From positions 1-13,403 of the forward strand of contig JBCCTK010000092.1 of NCBI GenBank assembly GCA_039198685.1: a stretch of 13,403 nt of DNA. Direction: 5' to 3'. The DNA comes from UBA5336 sp039198685 (GTDB lineage: Bacteria > Pseudomonadota > Alphaproteobacteria > Caulobacterales > Hyphomonadaceae). Each line of letters starts with the position of its first letter. Within the stretch, counting starts at the first letter, position 1. A model generated the notes under the pieces. It saw only the letters and a program-made list of their open reading frames with translations. It had not been told where the DNA came from and searched no databases. This document shows positions 6,971 through 13,279 of this stretch, in pieces. The translations under genes were made by a program, and so were the position numbers.

Positions 6971-7693
6971 ATGCTCGTTCTAAAGTCCCTTTTCAAATCC
7001 TATAACGGTAAGCGCGCCGTGGATGGGCTTTCGCTGGACGTGGGCAAAGGCGAAGTCATCGGCTTCCTCGGGCCCAATGGTGCAGGCAAATCGACCACGA
7101 TGCGGATGATCTCCGGCGTGATGTTGCCTGACAGCGGCGACGCATCGATTGATGGTCACTCGATCGTCACGGCGCGGCGCAGCGCCCAAGCCGCGTTGGG
7201 TTACCTGCCTGAGGGGGCGCCGCTCTACCGCGACATGACCCCCCCTCAGTTTCTGAATTTTCTCGCCAGTGCGCGGAACCTGCCGAAGGGCGATCGCGCC
7301 GACCTCGTCGACAAGGCGATTGCGGATGCCCGGATTTCGGCTGTGGTGGCAAAGCCGATTTCGGCCCTGTCAAAGGGGTATCGCCGCCGGGTGGGCCTGG
7401 CTGGGGCAATCCTGCACGATCCGCCCGTATTGGTGCTTGACGAGCCCATGGACGGCCTTGACCCCAATCAAAAACGGGCCGTGCGCGCACTCATTGCCCG
7501 GATGGCGCCGGAAAAAGCGATCTTGATATCGACCCATACGCTCGAAGACGTGCCGGCGCTTTGTTCCCGCGTGGCAATTATCGACCAGGGCCGTATCGTT
7601 GCCGATGCGGCCCCCGCGGCTCTCGCAGGCAATGAGACACTGGAAGCCGCGTTTACCCAACTGACCGACCAGAGCGAAGCCGCCGCCGCATGA
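6971..7693 (+). CDS. ABC transporter ATP-binding protein, GldA-like (ABC-2 exporter ATPase)
   Basis: 240 residues forming a single nucleotide-binding domain. Walker A is GPNGAGKST (34-42), the signature is LSKGYRRRVGLA (133-144) in place of LSGGQ, Walker B is VLVLDEPMDGLDP (153-165) and the switch histidine is H189 in STHTLEDV. At the Q-loop position the sequence is GYLPEGAPLY (77-86), with Glu instead of Gln; GYLPE is common in the GldA/CcmA-like branch that drives ABC-2 permeases. A short Ala-rich tail ends the protein. It is the first gene of a four-gene operon, and its TGA overlaps the permease ATG (ATGA). The neighbouring permease and GldG-like gene place it in the GldAFG-type exporter module. 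The substrate cannot be deduced. Confidence 0.94.
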   Translation: MLVLKSLFKSYNGKRAVDGLSLDVGKGEVIGFLGPNGAGKSTTMRMISGVMLPDSGDASIDGHSIVTARRSAQAALGYLPEGAPLYRDMTPPQFLNFLASARNLPKGDRADLVDKAIADARISAVVAKPISALSKGYRRRVGLAGAILHDPPVLVLDEPMDGLDPNQKRAVRALIARMAPEKAILISTHTLEDVPALCSRVAIIDQGRIVADAAPAALAGNETLEAAFTQLTDQSEAAAA

Positions 7694-8448
7694 TAGACGC
7701 GTTGACCACGCCGTTCAGGGGCCTGAAAGCGGCTTTCTCGCGGGAGATCCGCGCCTATTTCGTTGCGCCAGTAGCCTATGTTTTCATTACAGTTTTCCTG
7801 GTCGCTCTTGGGCTGTTCACCTGGGAAGGTGCGCGTTTCTTCGATACCGGTAGCGTGGACCTGGCCGCCTTTTTCACATGGCATCCCTGGTTGTACATGA
7901 TCTTCTTGCCAGCCCTTGCTATGCGCCTGTGGGCCGATGAGCGGGCCCTTGGAACCGATGAGTTGCTTTTGTCGCTGCCCGTGTCCCTTCCTGGAGTGGT
8001 GCTTGGCAAACTCCTGGCGGCTTGGTCGGTTGCTGCCGTGGCGCTGTTGTTTACCGTGCCTATGTGGGTGACGGTCAATATCCTGGGTCGTCCGGACAAT
8101 GTTGCCATTGCGCTGACCTACCTTGTCAGCCTCATCATGGCAGGCGCCTATTTATCCATTGGTGCAGCGGCATCGGCTTTGACATCCCGCCAGGTCACGG
8201 CGTTCGTCCTTTCAGTCGTGGTGGCTTTCCTGTTCACCGCGGCCGGTTGGCCTCTGGTTCTTTCGGGTATTTCCGGAGTGGCGGGACCGGGCGTTGCAGA
8301 CGGTGTGGCGACGTTCTCGTTCCTGACGCATTTCGAAGCGGCTCAGAATGGCGTCCTTGAGGTGCGCGCCATTTTCTTTTTCGCGAGCGTGATTGCTGTC
8401 TTCGCCGCGCTGAATGGCCTTTGGGCGGCCCGGAGGCGGGTGCCATGA
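7690..8448 (+). CDS. ABC-2 type permease, GldF-like
   Basis: 252 residues with about six predicted membrane segments (roughly 26-46, 61-78, 108-128, 141-163, 170-192 and 227-246). Between the second and third is the conserved cytoplasmic loop RLWADERALGTDELLLSLPV, with the E-x-GT-x-ELLL-x-x-P pattern seen in GldF/NosY-type permeases, where the coupling helix contacts the ATPase. The C-terminus is short and Arg-rich (positive-inside). The start ATG overlaps the ATPase stop, and the TGA overlaps the next ATG. A homodimer with two ATPase subunits would make the transporter core. No solute-binding protein is encoded nearby, consistent with an exporter or a mechanical role rather than uptake. Confidence 0.93.
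   Translation: MIDALTTPFRGLKAAFSREIRAYFVAPVAYVFITVFLVALGLFTWEGARFFDTGSVDLAAFFTWHPWLYMIFLPALAMRLWADERALGTDELLLSLPVSLPGVVLGKLLAAWSVAAVALLFTVPMWVTVNILGRPDNVAIALTYLVSLIMAGAYLSIGAAASALTSRQVTAFVLSVVVAFLFTAAGWPLVLSGISGVAGPGVADGVATFSFLTHFEAAQNGVLEVRAIFFFASVIAVFAALNGLWAARRRVP
8432..8436 (+). promoter_or_regulatory. Ribosome binding site that sets the start of the GldG-like gene
   Basis: GGAGG lies 8 bases before the ATG at 8445. It favours this ATG, which overlaps the permease TGA, over the in-frame TTG at 8421. Confidence 0.7.
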
Positions 8449-10334
8449 CCGCTTTGACCGGTCGCGCCTGGCCCACATTGACAGCGATTGCGCTGATTGC
8501 GCTCTTTGTTTTGGCGAACCTCGCCTTGCAGCCCCGGCTTGCCAATGCGCGGGCCGATTTCACTGAGCGCAAGCTTTACACGCTGACGGACGCCACCCGC
8601 GACACTCTGAAATCGGTCGCCGAGCCGATCACCGTTACGCTGGTTTATTCCCGGCGCGTCGGGCAGGACTATCCACGAATTCGCGCCCATGCTGCCCGGG
8701 TAAGAGAGCTTTTGGATGCCTATGCCGGCGCAAGCGGCGGGCGTGTTCGCCTTCGGGAATTGGATGCAACACCGTTTTCGGAAGCAGAAGACGTGGCCCT
8801 CGCGGCCGGGCTGACGGCTGTGCCGACCCAAGGGACAGACCCACTTTACTTTGGACTCATCGGTCGAAACAGCGTTGACGATGAGCGTATCATACCATTC
8901 CTGGCGCCAGAACGGGGCGGCACCTTGGAATACGACCTGACGCGTATGGTGGCGCGGCTCGATGACCCGTCTCCAGCGCGCGTTGGTCTTGTCTCCAGCC
9001 TGCAGGGCTTGCAGGGCGATGGCATCGAGACAGGCTACGCCGTTCTGCGCGATATGAGGCGCTCTTATGGTTTGGAGCGGATCGATGGCGCGTTTGCGCG
9101 CTTGCCCGAAGACCTGGACGTTCTCGTGCTGGCCCACACACAGCCACTGGAAGACTACCAGTACTGGCTGATCGACCAATTTGTCCTGCGCGGTGGTCGA
9201 TTGATATGGCTGGTTGACCCGGCGGCGAAAGTGGCGGGCAGCGGTGGGATATTTAGTGTGGATCCAACGCCGCAGACCAGTGGTCTCGGGATCCTTGGTC
9301 GGCATTGGCAGGTGGTGCTTGCCGAGGGCGCTGTCGCCGATGCCGGCAATGCTTTGCCGGTCCAGACCGTTTCACCTGACGGGCGCAGCAGCATTGTCGG
9401 GCAACCTCTGTTCATCGCAGTGGTGCCAGCCAATATGTCACGAACCGATCCCATTACGTCTGAGTTGCCACGGTCTGTGAACCTTGGCGCGCCGGGGGCT
9501 CTCTTCGTGGCGTCGACATCTCCCTTTGAATCAGAGAGTCTCATTTCAACTGGGCCTGCACCCTCTTTCATACCCGCTGACCAGGCCGCCGGGGATATGG
9601 CGCCGCAAAGCGTCTTGTTGGCGTATGATACGCTGGATGGTCCACTCAGTCTTGCCGTTCGGCTCACGGGTTCAGCAAGCACGGCCTTCCCGAACGGGCC
9701 TCCGCCTTTGCCATTGACCGGTGATCCTGTGGAAGATGAATTGCTGCGGGCCGAGGCGGCAACCGCTCAACCGCACATTGCCAGTGCCGAGCGCGAAGCC
9801 GCCATCGTCATCATCGCCGATGCCGACTTTGTAGATGATGGCTTTTATATCAATCCCACGGGCGGCGCCGTAATCGCCGACAATGGTGCGTTCCTGCTCA
9901 ATGCGATCGATGCCCTGACCGGGATTGAAGGCCTGCTGGAGCTTCGGTCGCGAGCGGAAAGTCTACGACCGATGACGCGGGTTGAAGACATGCGAGAGGC
10001 CGCCGAAGCTGAGTTTTTTGAAGAACAGGCGCGATTGGAAGAACGGCTTTTTACATCCCAGTCAGAATTGGATGCATTCCAGTCCGATCTTATCGCGGCC
10101 GCTGCGTCTGGCGGTGATCTGGAGGCGGGGCTTTCGATTGAGGAGCGCGCTGAGTTGCAGGCCTTGCGCGCTGATATCCTGGAAACGCGGGCGCGGCTGC
10201 GTGACATAGAGAAGGGTTTTCGCAGTGAGATTGACCAGCTTGAGGCAATCTTGAAGGCTGTCAATATTTGGGGCGGCGCTTTGCTGGCCGTGCTGTTGGG
10301 CCTGGTCATCTGGTGGCGGGGGCGGCGCGCATGA
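8445..10334 (+). CDS. GldG-like ABC transporter auxiliary protein
   Basis: 629 residues from the ATG at 8445, which has GGAGG upstream and forms an ATGA overlap with the permease. Layout: an N-terminal membrane segment (about 10-28); a large extracytoplasmic part beginning with the GldG-type block ADFTERKLYTLTDATRDTLK (37-56), then PITVTLVYSRR and an ELLDAYAGASGGRVRLRELD segment; the DLDVLVLAHTQPLEDYQYWLIDQFVLRGGRLIWLVDP region (223-259), which matches the ABC-auxiliary (IFT52/GldG-like) fold. Near the C-terminus is a charged coiled coil (about 525-605) rich in Glu, Arg, Ala and Leu. A final membrane segment (about 607-622) ends in WWRGRRA. In gliding Bacteroidetes GldG is a partner of GldA and GldF; in proteobacteria the role is unknown. 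The two-membrane-anchor topology is inferred from hydrophobicity. Confidence 0.9.
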   Translation: MTALTGRAWPTLTAIALIALFVLANLALQPRLANARADFTERKLYTLTDATRDTLKSVAEPITVTLVYSRRVGQDYPRIRAHAARVRELLDAYAGASGGRVRLRELDATPFSEAEDVALAAGLTAVPTQGTDPLYFGLIGRNSVDDERIIPFLAPERGGTLEYDLTRMVARLDDPSPARVGLVSSLQGLQGDGIETGYAVLRDMRRSYGLERIDGAFARLPEDLDVLVLAHTQPLEDYQYWLIDQFVLRGGRLIWLVDPAAKVAGSGGIFSVDPTPQTSGLGILGRHWQVVLAEGAVADAGNALPVQTVSPDGRSSIVGQPLFIAVVPANMSRTDPITSELPRSVNLGAPGALFVASTSPFESESLISTGPAPSFIPADQAAGDMAPQSVLLAYDTLDGPLSLAVRLTGSASTAFPNGPPPLPLTGDPVEDELLRAEAATAQPHIASAEREAAIVIIADADFVDDGFYINPTGGAVIADNGAFLLNAIDALTGIEGLLELRSRAESLRPMTRVEDMREAAEAEFFEEQARLEERLFTSQSELDAFQSDLIAAAASGGDLEAGLSIEERAELQALRADILETRARLRDIEKGFRSEIDQLEAILKAVNIWGGALLAVLLGLVIWWRGRRA

Positions 10335-11371
10335 CCGTCCCTTTTGCGATTCGCAGACAGCGTGGGCGCACGCTCTTGGCCCTATGCGCTGCCAGCGCTT
10401 TCATGGCGGGTCTTTTGGGATTACAGGCGCTGACATCGGGTGAAACGTTGGAGCGTCACCCGCGCTCAGGAGCGGCTGTGCTGGCTGGGCTTGATCCCGT
10501 CGCCAGTGTTGCGCGCATAGATGTTCGGCTCGCCGATGGATCCTACGCGCTGGTGCGATCTGGCCAATCATGGCGACTGGACAGTGAGGTCGGGTATCCA
10601 GCGCGTCAGGACCGTGTTGGCGCCTTTTTGACGGGACTGAGCGAGCTATCCTGGGGGGCTGCCAAGACCCAGGACCCAAGAAAACTTAACCAATTGGGGT
10701 TGGCTGATCCGGATTCGGGTGGAAATGGTGCTGAAGTCCTGTTGCGCACAGAAGGCGGCGACATTTTGGCCGATTTCATCGCCGGTCGGCGCGATGGGGC
10801 GTTGTATCTGCGAAACCGTGGCGAACAGGTGTCGTTCAGCGCAGAGGGGGATTTGCCGCCTCTGAACAGTCGCCGATCCTGGCTTGACTTCGATGTCATT
10901 GCCATGGTCCCCGATGCCATTGCTGGTGTTGTTCTAGAGACGCCAGAGGGCGAGCGATTGCACCTGGTTCGTCAACCGGAGGGCGGTCCGCGCGATTTCA
11001 TTCCTGGACCGGCCCATACGCGCGAGCGATTGGTTAGCCGCCTTGCTGCCGCCACTCCGGCGCTCGCCCTTTCGCGCTTTTCGCCGCTTGATGTAAAGCC
11101 CGACACAGCGTTGGAGACGGCGCCCCTGGCGCGCCATACGACCTTGACCAAAGATGGTCTCGAAGTGGTGGCAGAAGCGTACGAAGAAACCGATGGCCTC
11201 TATCTCACAATCCGGGCCGTTGAAGCTGCCGAAGGCGCTCGCAGAGCCGAGGACATCAATGCACGCGCACTGGGTTGGGCCTTCAGGCTCAGTCGCTATG
11301 ACTGGGGTGATTACACGGTGTCGATCTCCGATATTGTCGAACGGTCGATTGTCGATCCTCCAACCGATTAA
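10331..11371 (+). CDS. DUF4340 domain protein, membrane-anchored
   Basis: 346 residues from the ATG at 10331, which overlaps the GldG-like TGA (ATGA). The frame is open further upstream to 10268, but that part is a shadow of the preceding gene's membrane segment. One N-terminal membrane segment (about 12-34) follows an Arg-rich start; the remainder is extracytoplasmic. DUF4340 features are visible: a beta-rich block with DGSYALVRSGQSWRLDSEVGYPARQDRVGAFLTGL (roughly 69-103), then LNQLGLADP (119-127), LADFIAGRRDGALYLRNRGEQ and a SWLDFDVI block (183-190). The family has no known biochemical activity, but it regularly ends ABC-2 / GldG-like operons, as here. It is the last gene of the operon, and a 9-bp inverted repeat begins at its stop codon. 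Confidence 0.88.
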   Translation: MTVPFAIRRQRGRTLLALCAASAFMAGLLGLQALTSGETLERHPRSGAAVLAGLDPVASVARIDVRLADGSYALVRSGQSWRLDSEVGYPARQDRVGAFLTGLSELSWGAAKTQDPRKLNQLGLADPDSGGNGAEVLLRTEGGDILADFIAGRRDGALYLRNRGEQVSFSAEGDLPPLNSRRSWLDFDVIAMVPDAIAGVVLETPEGERLHLVRQPEGGPRDFIPGPAHTRERLVSRLAAATPALALSRFSPLDVKPDTALETAPLARHTTLTKDGLEVVAEAYEETDGLYLTIRAVEAAEGARRAEDINARALGWAFRLSRYDWGDYTVSISDIVERSIVDPPTD

Positions 11372-11395
11372 AGCATTGGTCTCTCAAATGCTTTA
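11369..11395 (+). terminator. Inverted repeat starting at the DUF4340 stop codon, possible weak terminator
   Basis: TAAAGCATT and AATGCTTTA form a perfect 9-bp stem around a 9-base loop. The left arm contains the stop codon itself. The stem is AT-rich and no run of T follows, so it is a poor intrinsic terminator; it could instead protect the 3' end or bind a protein. Confidence 0.3.
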
Positions 11396-11421
11396 GGTCG
11401 GAATGCGCCCTGCAGTTTCAG

Positions 11422-11452
11422 TTAAAAGAACCCCCTCTCAGTCCAAGAGGAG
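11422..11452 (-). terminator. Likely intrinsic terminator of the minus-strand repeat-protein gene
   Basis: Read on the minus strand, CTCCTCT pairs with AGAGGGG (one T-G wobble) around the 7-base loop TGGACTG, and GTTCTTTTAA follows. This is a short but reasonable intrinsic terminator about 45 bases beyond the stop of the repeat-protein gene. A second, unrelated hairpin (GGCGG-GTCAT-CCGCC, 11463-11477) sits between the stop and this site. Confidence 0.45.
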
Positions 11453-11495
11453 CCAAGTGGCCGGCGGGTCATCCGCCAGCGCTTGATTTGGGCGA

Positions 11496-12866
11496 TCAGA
11501 AAGCGCCGCCGCAGTTGCAGCCTTCACCGATTGTGATGATGATTTGCTGGGCGCGATTGGTTTCAATACGAACCGGGTTGGTCACGGTTTCAACCTGTGG
11601 CCGGACCCGGCGGATGGTCACGGGCTGCACCATGGTCCGCACGATTGGCTGATAGATATCACGTTGTGTGACCGCTTCGAAGGTGGTCTCGGTGATGTCT
11701 TCACGCCGGTTTTCCGTCAGCTGAGGAATATAGTTCACGATCGTTTTCGGCGCGGTCGCCTCTTCGATGAGGATTGACAGCGTGTTGGTTTCAAACCGAG
11801 TGGCTTGCGTAACCGTCTCGGACTGCGGTCGCAGAATCCGGCGTCTGATAGGCTGAACATTGGTAACAACGACCGGCTGGATCACATTTCGCGTGATTTG
11901 GTCTATGTAAACGTCTTCAACTTCATAAACGGTGCGCTGGGTTACCTCTTCGATGATATTTTCGACCATCGCTGGAGCCGCTTCGGTGTCTACACGGACT
12001 GGGAGGATATCTTCCTCAAAGATCGTGTCGCGGGTGATGGTCTCTGTTGTCGGGCGCAAGATCCGGCGCTCGATGGGCTGGATAATTGTCCGCTCGACCG
12101 GCTGGGTGATGTTGCGTTCTGCCACATATTCAATAATCCGTTCAGAAACTTCCTCGACGCGGTTTTCAGTGAGCTGTGGCTGGAACGTCTCCTGGAGTGC
12201 CGGGACCGGATCTTCCTGGATAATGGTTGGTAGAATATTTTCTTCAAACCGTGTCGGTGCTGTGACGGTTTCGAAAGAGGGACGGATAATCCGGCGCTGA
12301 ACCGGTACAATTGTCACTTGCTCAATCGGCTGTATTACGTCTCGCTGGACGATAACGTCATAAAATTCTTCGGTCACCTCCGCGCGGGACTCAATGGTCT
12401 CCTGCGGGATCACGGTTTCAATGACGGTTGGCACCGCATCTTCTTCCACAATAACGGGAAGGATGTTTTCTTCGAATTGCGTTGGCTCGATTATATCTTC
12501 AACGTGGCCCTGGAGGATCTGACGCTCTATCGGCTGAACGATCGTACGTTCCAGGGGCTGGATCACTGTGCGGGCGGTCAAGGCTTCGAAAAACTCTTCG
12601 GTGACGTCTTCGCGGCTCTGGGTCGTCACGTTTTCCTGGACGGGTTCACAACAGACCTGAGTTTCAACGGCTTCTTGGGATCCGCCGATATAGTTAAAGT
12701 CGGCGGTCTCGCGGGAGACAATGACACCGGCCGCGCGCGAACGCTCCAACAGCTCCTGGATCTCGGCATCAGAGAGTGCGCGTTCGGGCGATTGTGCCAT
12801 TGCGGTCAGCGGCAGTGCAACAGCGAGCACCGCGCCGACGACGGCGTCCTTTCCAATGATCTTCAT
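11496..12866 (-). CDS. Secreted protein with five repeats of 75-76 residues (QP/RILRP/FEENILP repeat), function unknown
   Basis: I do not recognise this 456-residue protein. It starts with a clear Sec signal peptide (MKIIGKDAVVGAVLAVALPLTAMAQ, given as positions 1-25, cleavage expected after AMA or AQ). A short helical-looking segment (28-46) and a linker with a CysCys pair (72-73) follow. Five repeats cover about 85-440. QP landmarks fall at 103, 179, 255, 330 and 406, the RILRP-like landmark at 116, 192, 268, 343 and 419, and FEENILP-like at 131, 207, 283, 358 and 433. Inside each repeat an octad of the form hhQPhERx recurs two or three times. The repeat region has a single Gly and a single Lys, and the protein has no Trp. 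It ends in GCNCGGAF with a second Cys pair (450, 452). The ATG has AAGGGG about 6 bases upstream. The pattern suggests an extended beta-structured, possibly disulfide-linked envelope or surface protein; this is inference. Confidence 0.85.
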   Translation of the reverse strand: MKIIGKDAVVGAVLAVALPLTAMAQSPERALSDAEIQELLERSRAAGVIVSRETADFNYIGGSQEAVETQVCCEPVQENVTTQSREDVTEEFFEALTARTVIQPLERTIVQPIERQILQGHVEDIIEPTQFEENILPVIVEEDAVPTVIETVIPQETIESRAEVTEEFYDVIVQRDVIQPIEQVTIVPVQRRIIRPSFETVTAPTRFEENILPTIIQEDPVPALQETFQPQLTENRVEEVSERIIEYVAERNITQPVERTIIQPIERRILRPTTETITRDTIFEEDILPVRVDTEAAPAMVENIIEEVTQRTVYEVEDVYIDQITRNVIQPVVVTNVQPIRRRILRPQSETVTQATRFETNTLSILIEEATAPKTIVNYIPQLTENRREDITETTFEAVTQRDIYQPIVRTMVQPVTIRRVRPQVETVTNPVRIETNRAQQIIITIGEGCNCGGAF

Positions 12867-13236
12867 TCCAAACCCCTTCGCTCCACTGATTTTTTGACCT
12901 TAAACCCTCCCTCGGGATGAAAGGCGCATCTCGGGCACATGGCCCCTCAATGCCCAGTCGTATACCCAGCGATTAGGGCTGGCCAAAGCGTATTCCCCAA
13001 CAGGGCGTGCACTTTTGACAATACTCACCTTGGTATTTCTTCCGCTTTCGCCCTTTTTATTAGGGTTAATCAAAAAGCAGCGATCCAGTATTTTGTAAAT
13101 CGTGAAGTAATACTGGGTCTCTTGTGGAAAAACACAGAATTCATTGGGTCAGTTTTCGCTGGCTCATTATGGGATTCCAATATTTAGTTGGGCCCGGCTT
13201 GGCTCGCCTGCAGCGGGAACCGCAACACTTCGACGG
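12867..13236. other. Long AT-richer intergenic region upstream of the repeat-protein gene
   Basis: About 370 bases separate the repeat-protein start from the terminator near the window end. I find no convincing gene here: the one moderate open frame (12939-13187, plus) has no family features. The stretch 13010-13190 is visibly richer in A and T than the flanking genes, as expected of a promoter or regulatory region. It holds one strong hairpin (listed separately), an isolated TTGACA on the plus strand at 13015-13020 without a good -10 box, and a small 5-bp dyad (CCAGC/GCTGG, 12966-12982). The promoter of the repeat-protein gene should lie here, but I cannot place it. Confidence 0.5.
13082..13119. 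repeat. Inverted repeat, 11-bp stem with 16-base loop
   Basis: CCAGTATT (13085-13092) and AATACTGG (13109-13116) are perfectly complementary. The stem extends outward by a wobble pair and two more pairs to GATCCAGTATT / AATACTGGGTC. The 16-base AT-rich loop and the absence of a T-run argue against a terminator. It could be an operator with widely spaced half-sites or a structured RNA element. Confidence 0.4.
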
Positions 13237-13245
13237 AATTAAAAT

Positions 13246-13279
13246 AACCCGCCGGGCGCCAGCGCCCTCGCGGGTTTTT
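13246..13279. terminator. Strong rho-independent terminator, usable in both directions
   Basis: AACCCGC (13246-13252) pairs with GCGGGTT (13270-13276). Inside it GGGCG pairs with CGCCC around a CCAG loop, separated by a small internal bulge. On the plus strand it runs into TTTTT (13275-13279), and on the minus strand it is followed by TATTTTAATT. No plus-strand gene ends before it, whereas a minus-strand open frame entering from the window edge stops right beside it at 13278, so it most likely terminates a minus-strand gene outside the window. Confidence 0.75.

Noticed and set aside
8421..8444. TTG at 8421 as start of the GldG-like protein
   Set aside because: The ATG at 8445 has a GGAGG site 8 bases upstream and gives the same ATGA overlap seen at the other operon junctions.
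10268..10330. Upstream extension of the DUF4340 protein to 10268
   Set aside because: The extension overlaps the last codons of the GldG-like gene. The ATG at 10331 gives a normal N-terminal membrane segment and an ATGA overlap.
11496..11520. Terminal Phe of the repeat protein as an outer-membrane beta-barrel signal
   Set aside because: The last residues (GCNCGGAF) lack the alternating aromatic/hydrophobic pattern of a beta-signal, and the repeats do not look like amphipathic barrel strands of suitable length.
11544..12920. Several plus-strand open frames opposite the repeat-protein gene (for example 11805-12233 and 12318-12920)
   Set aside because: They are antisense shadows created by the repetitive codon pattern of the minus-strand gene. 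The minus frame has a signal peptide, regular repeats and a ribosome-binding site.
13050..13075. CtrA-like site (TTAA-N7-TTAA) around the TTAGGGTTAATC stretch
   Set aside because: Only one half-site is present. The second TTAA is missing at the required spacing.
12939..13187. Plus-strand open frame of 82 codons in the long intergenic region
   Set aside because: No ribosome-binding site of note, no recognisable family and a composition typical of random translation of AT-rich DNA.
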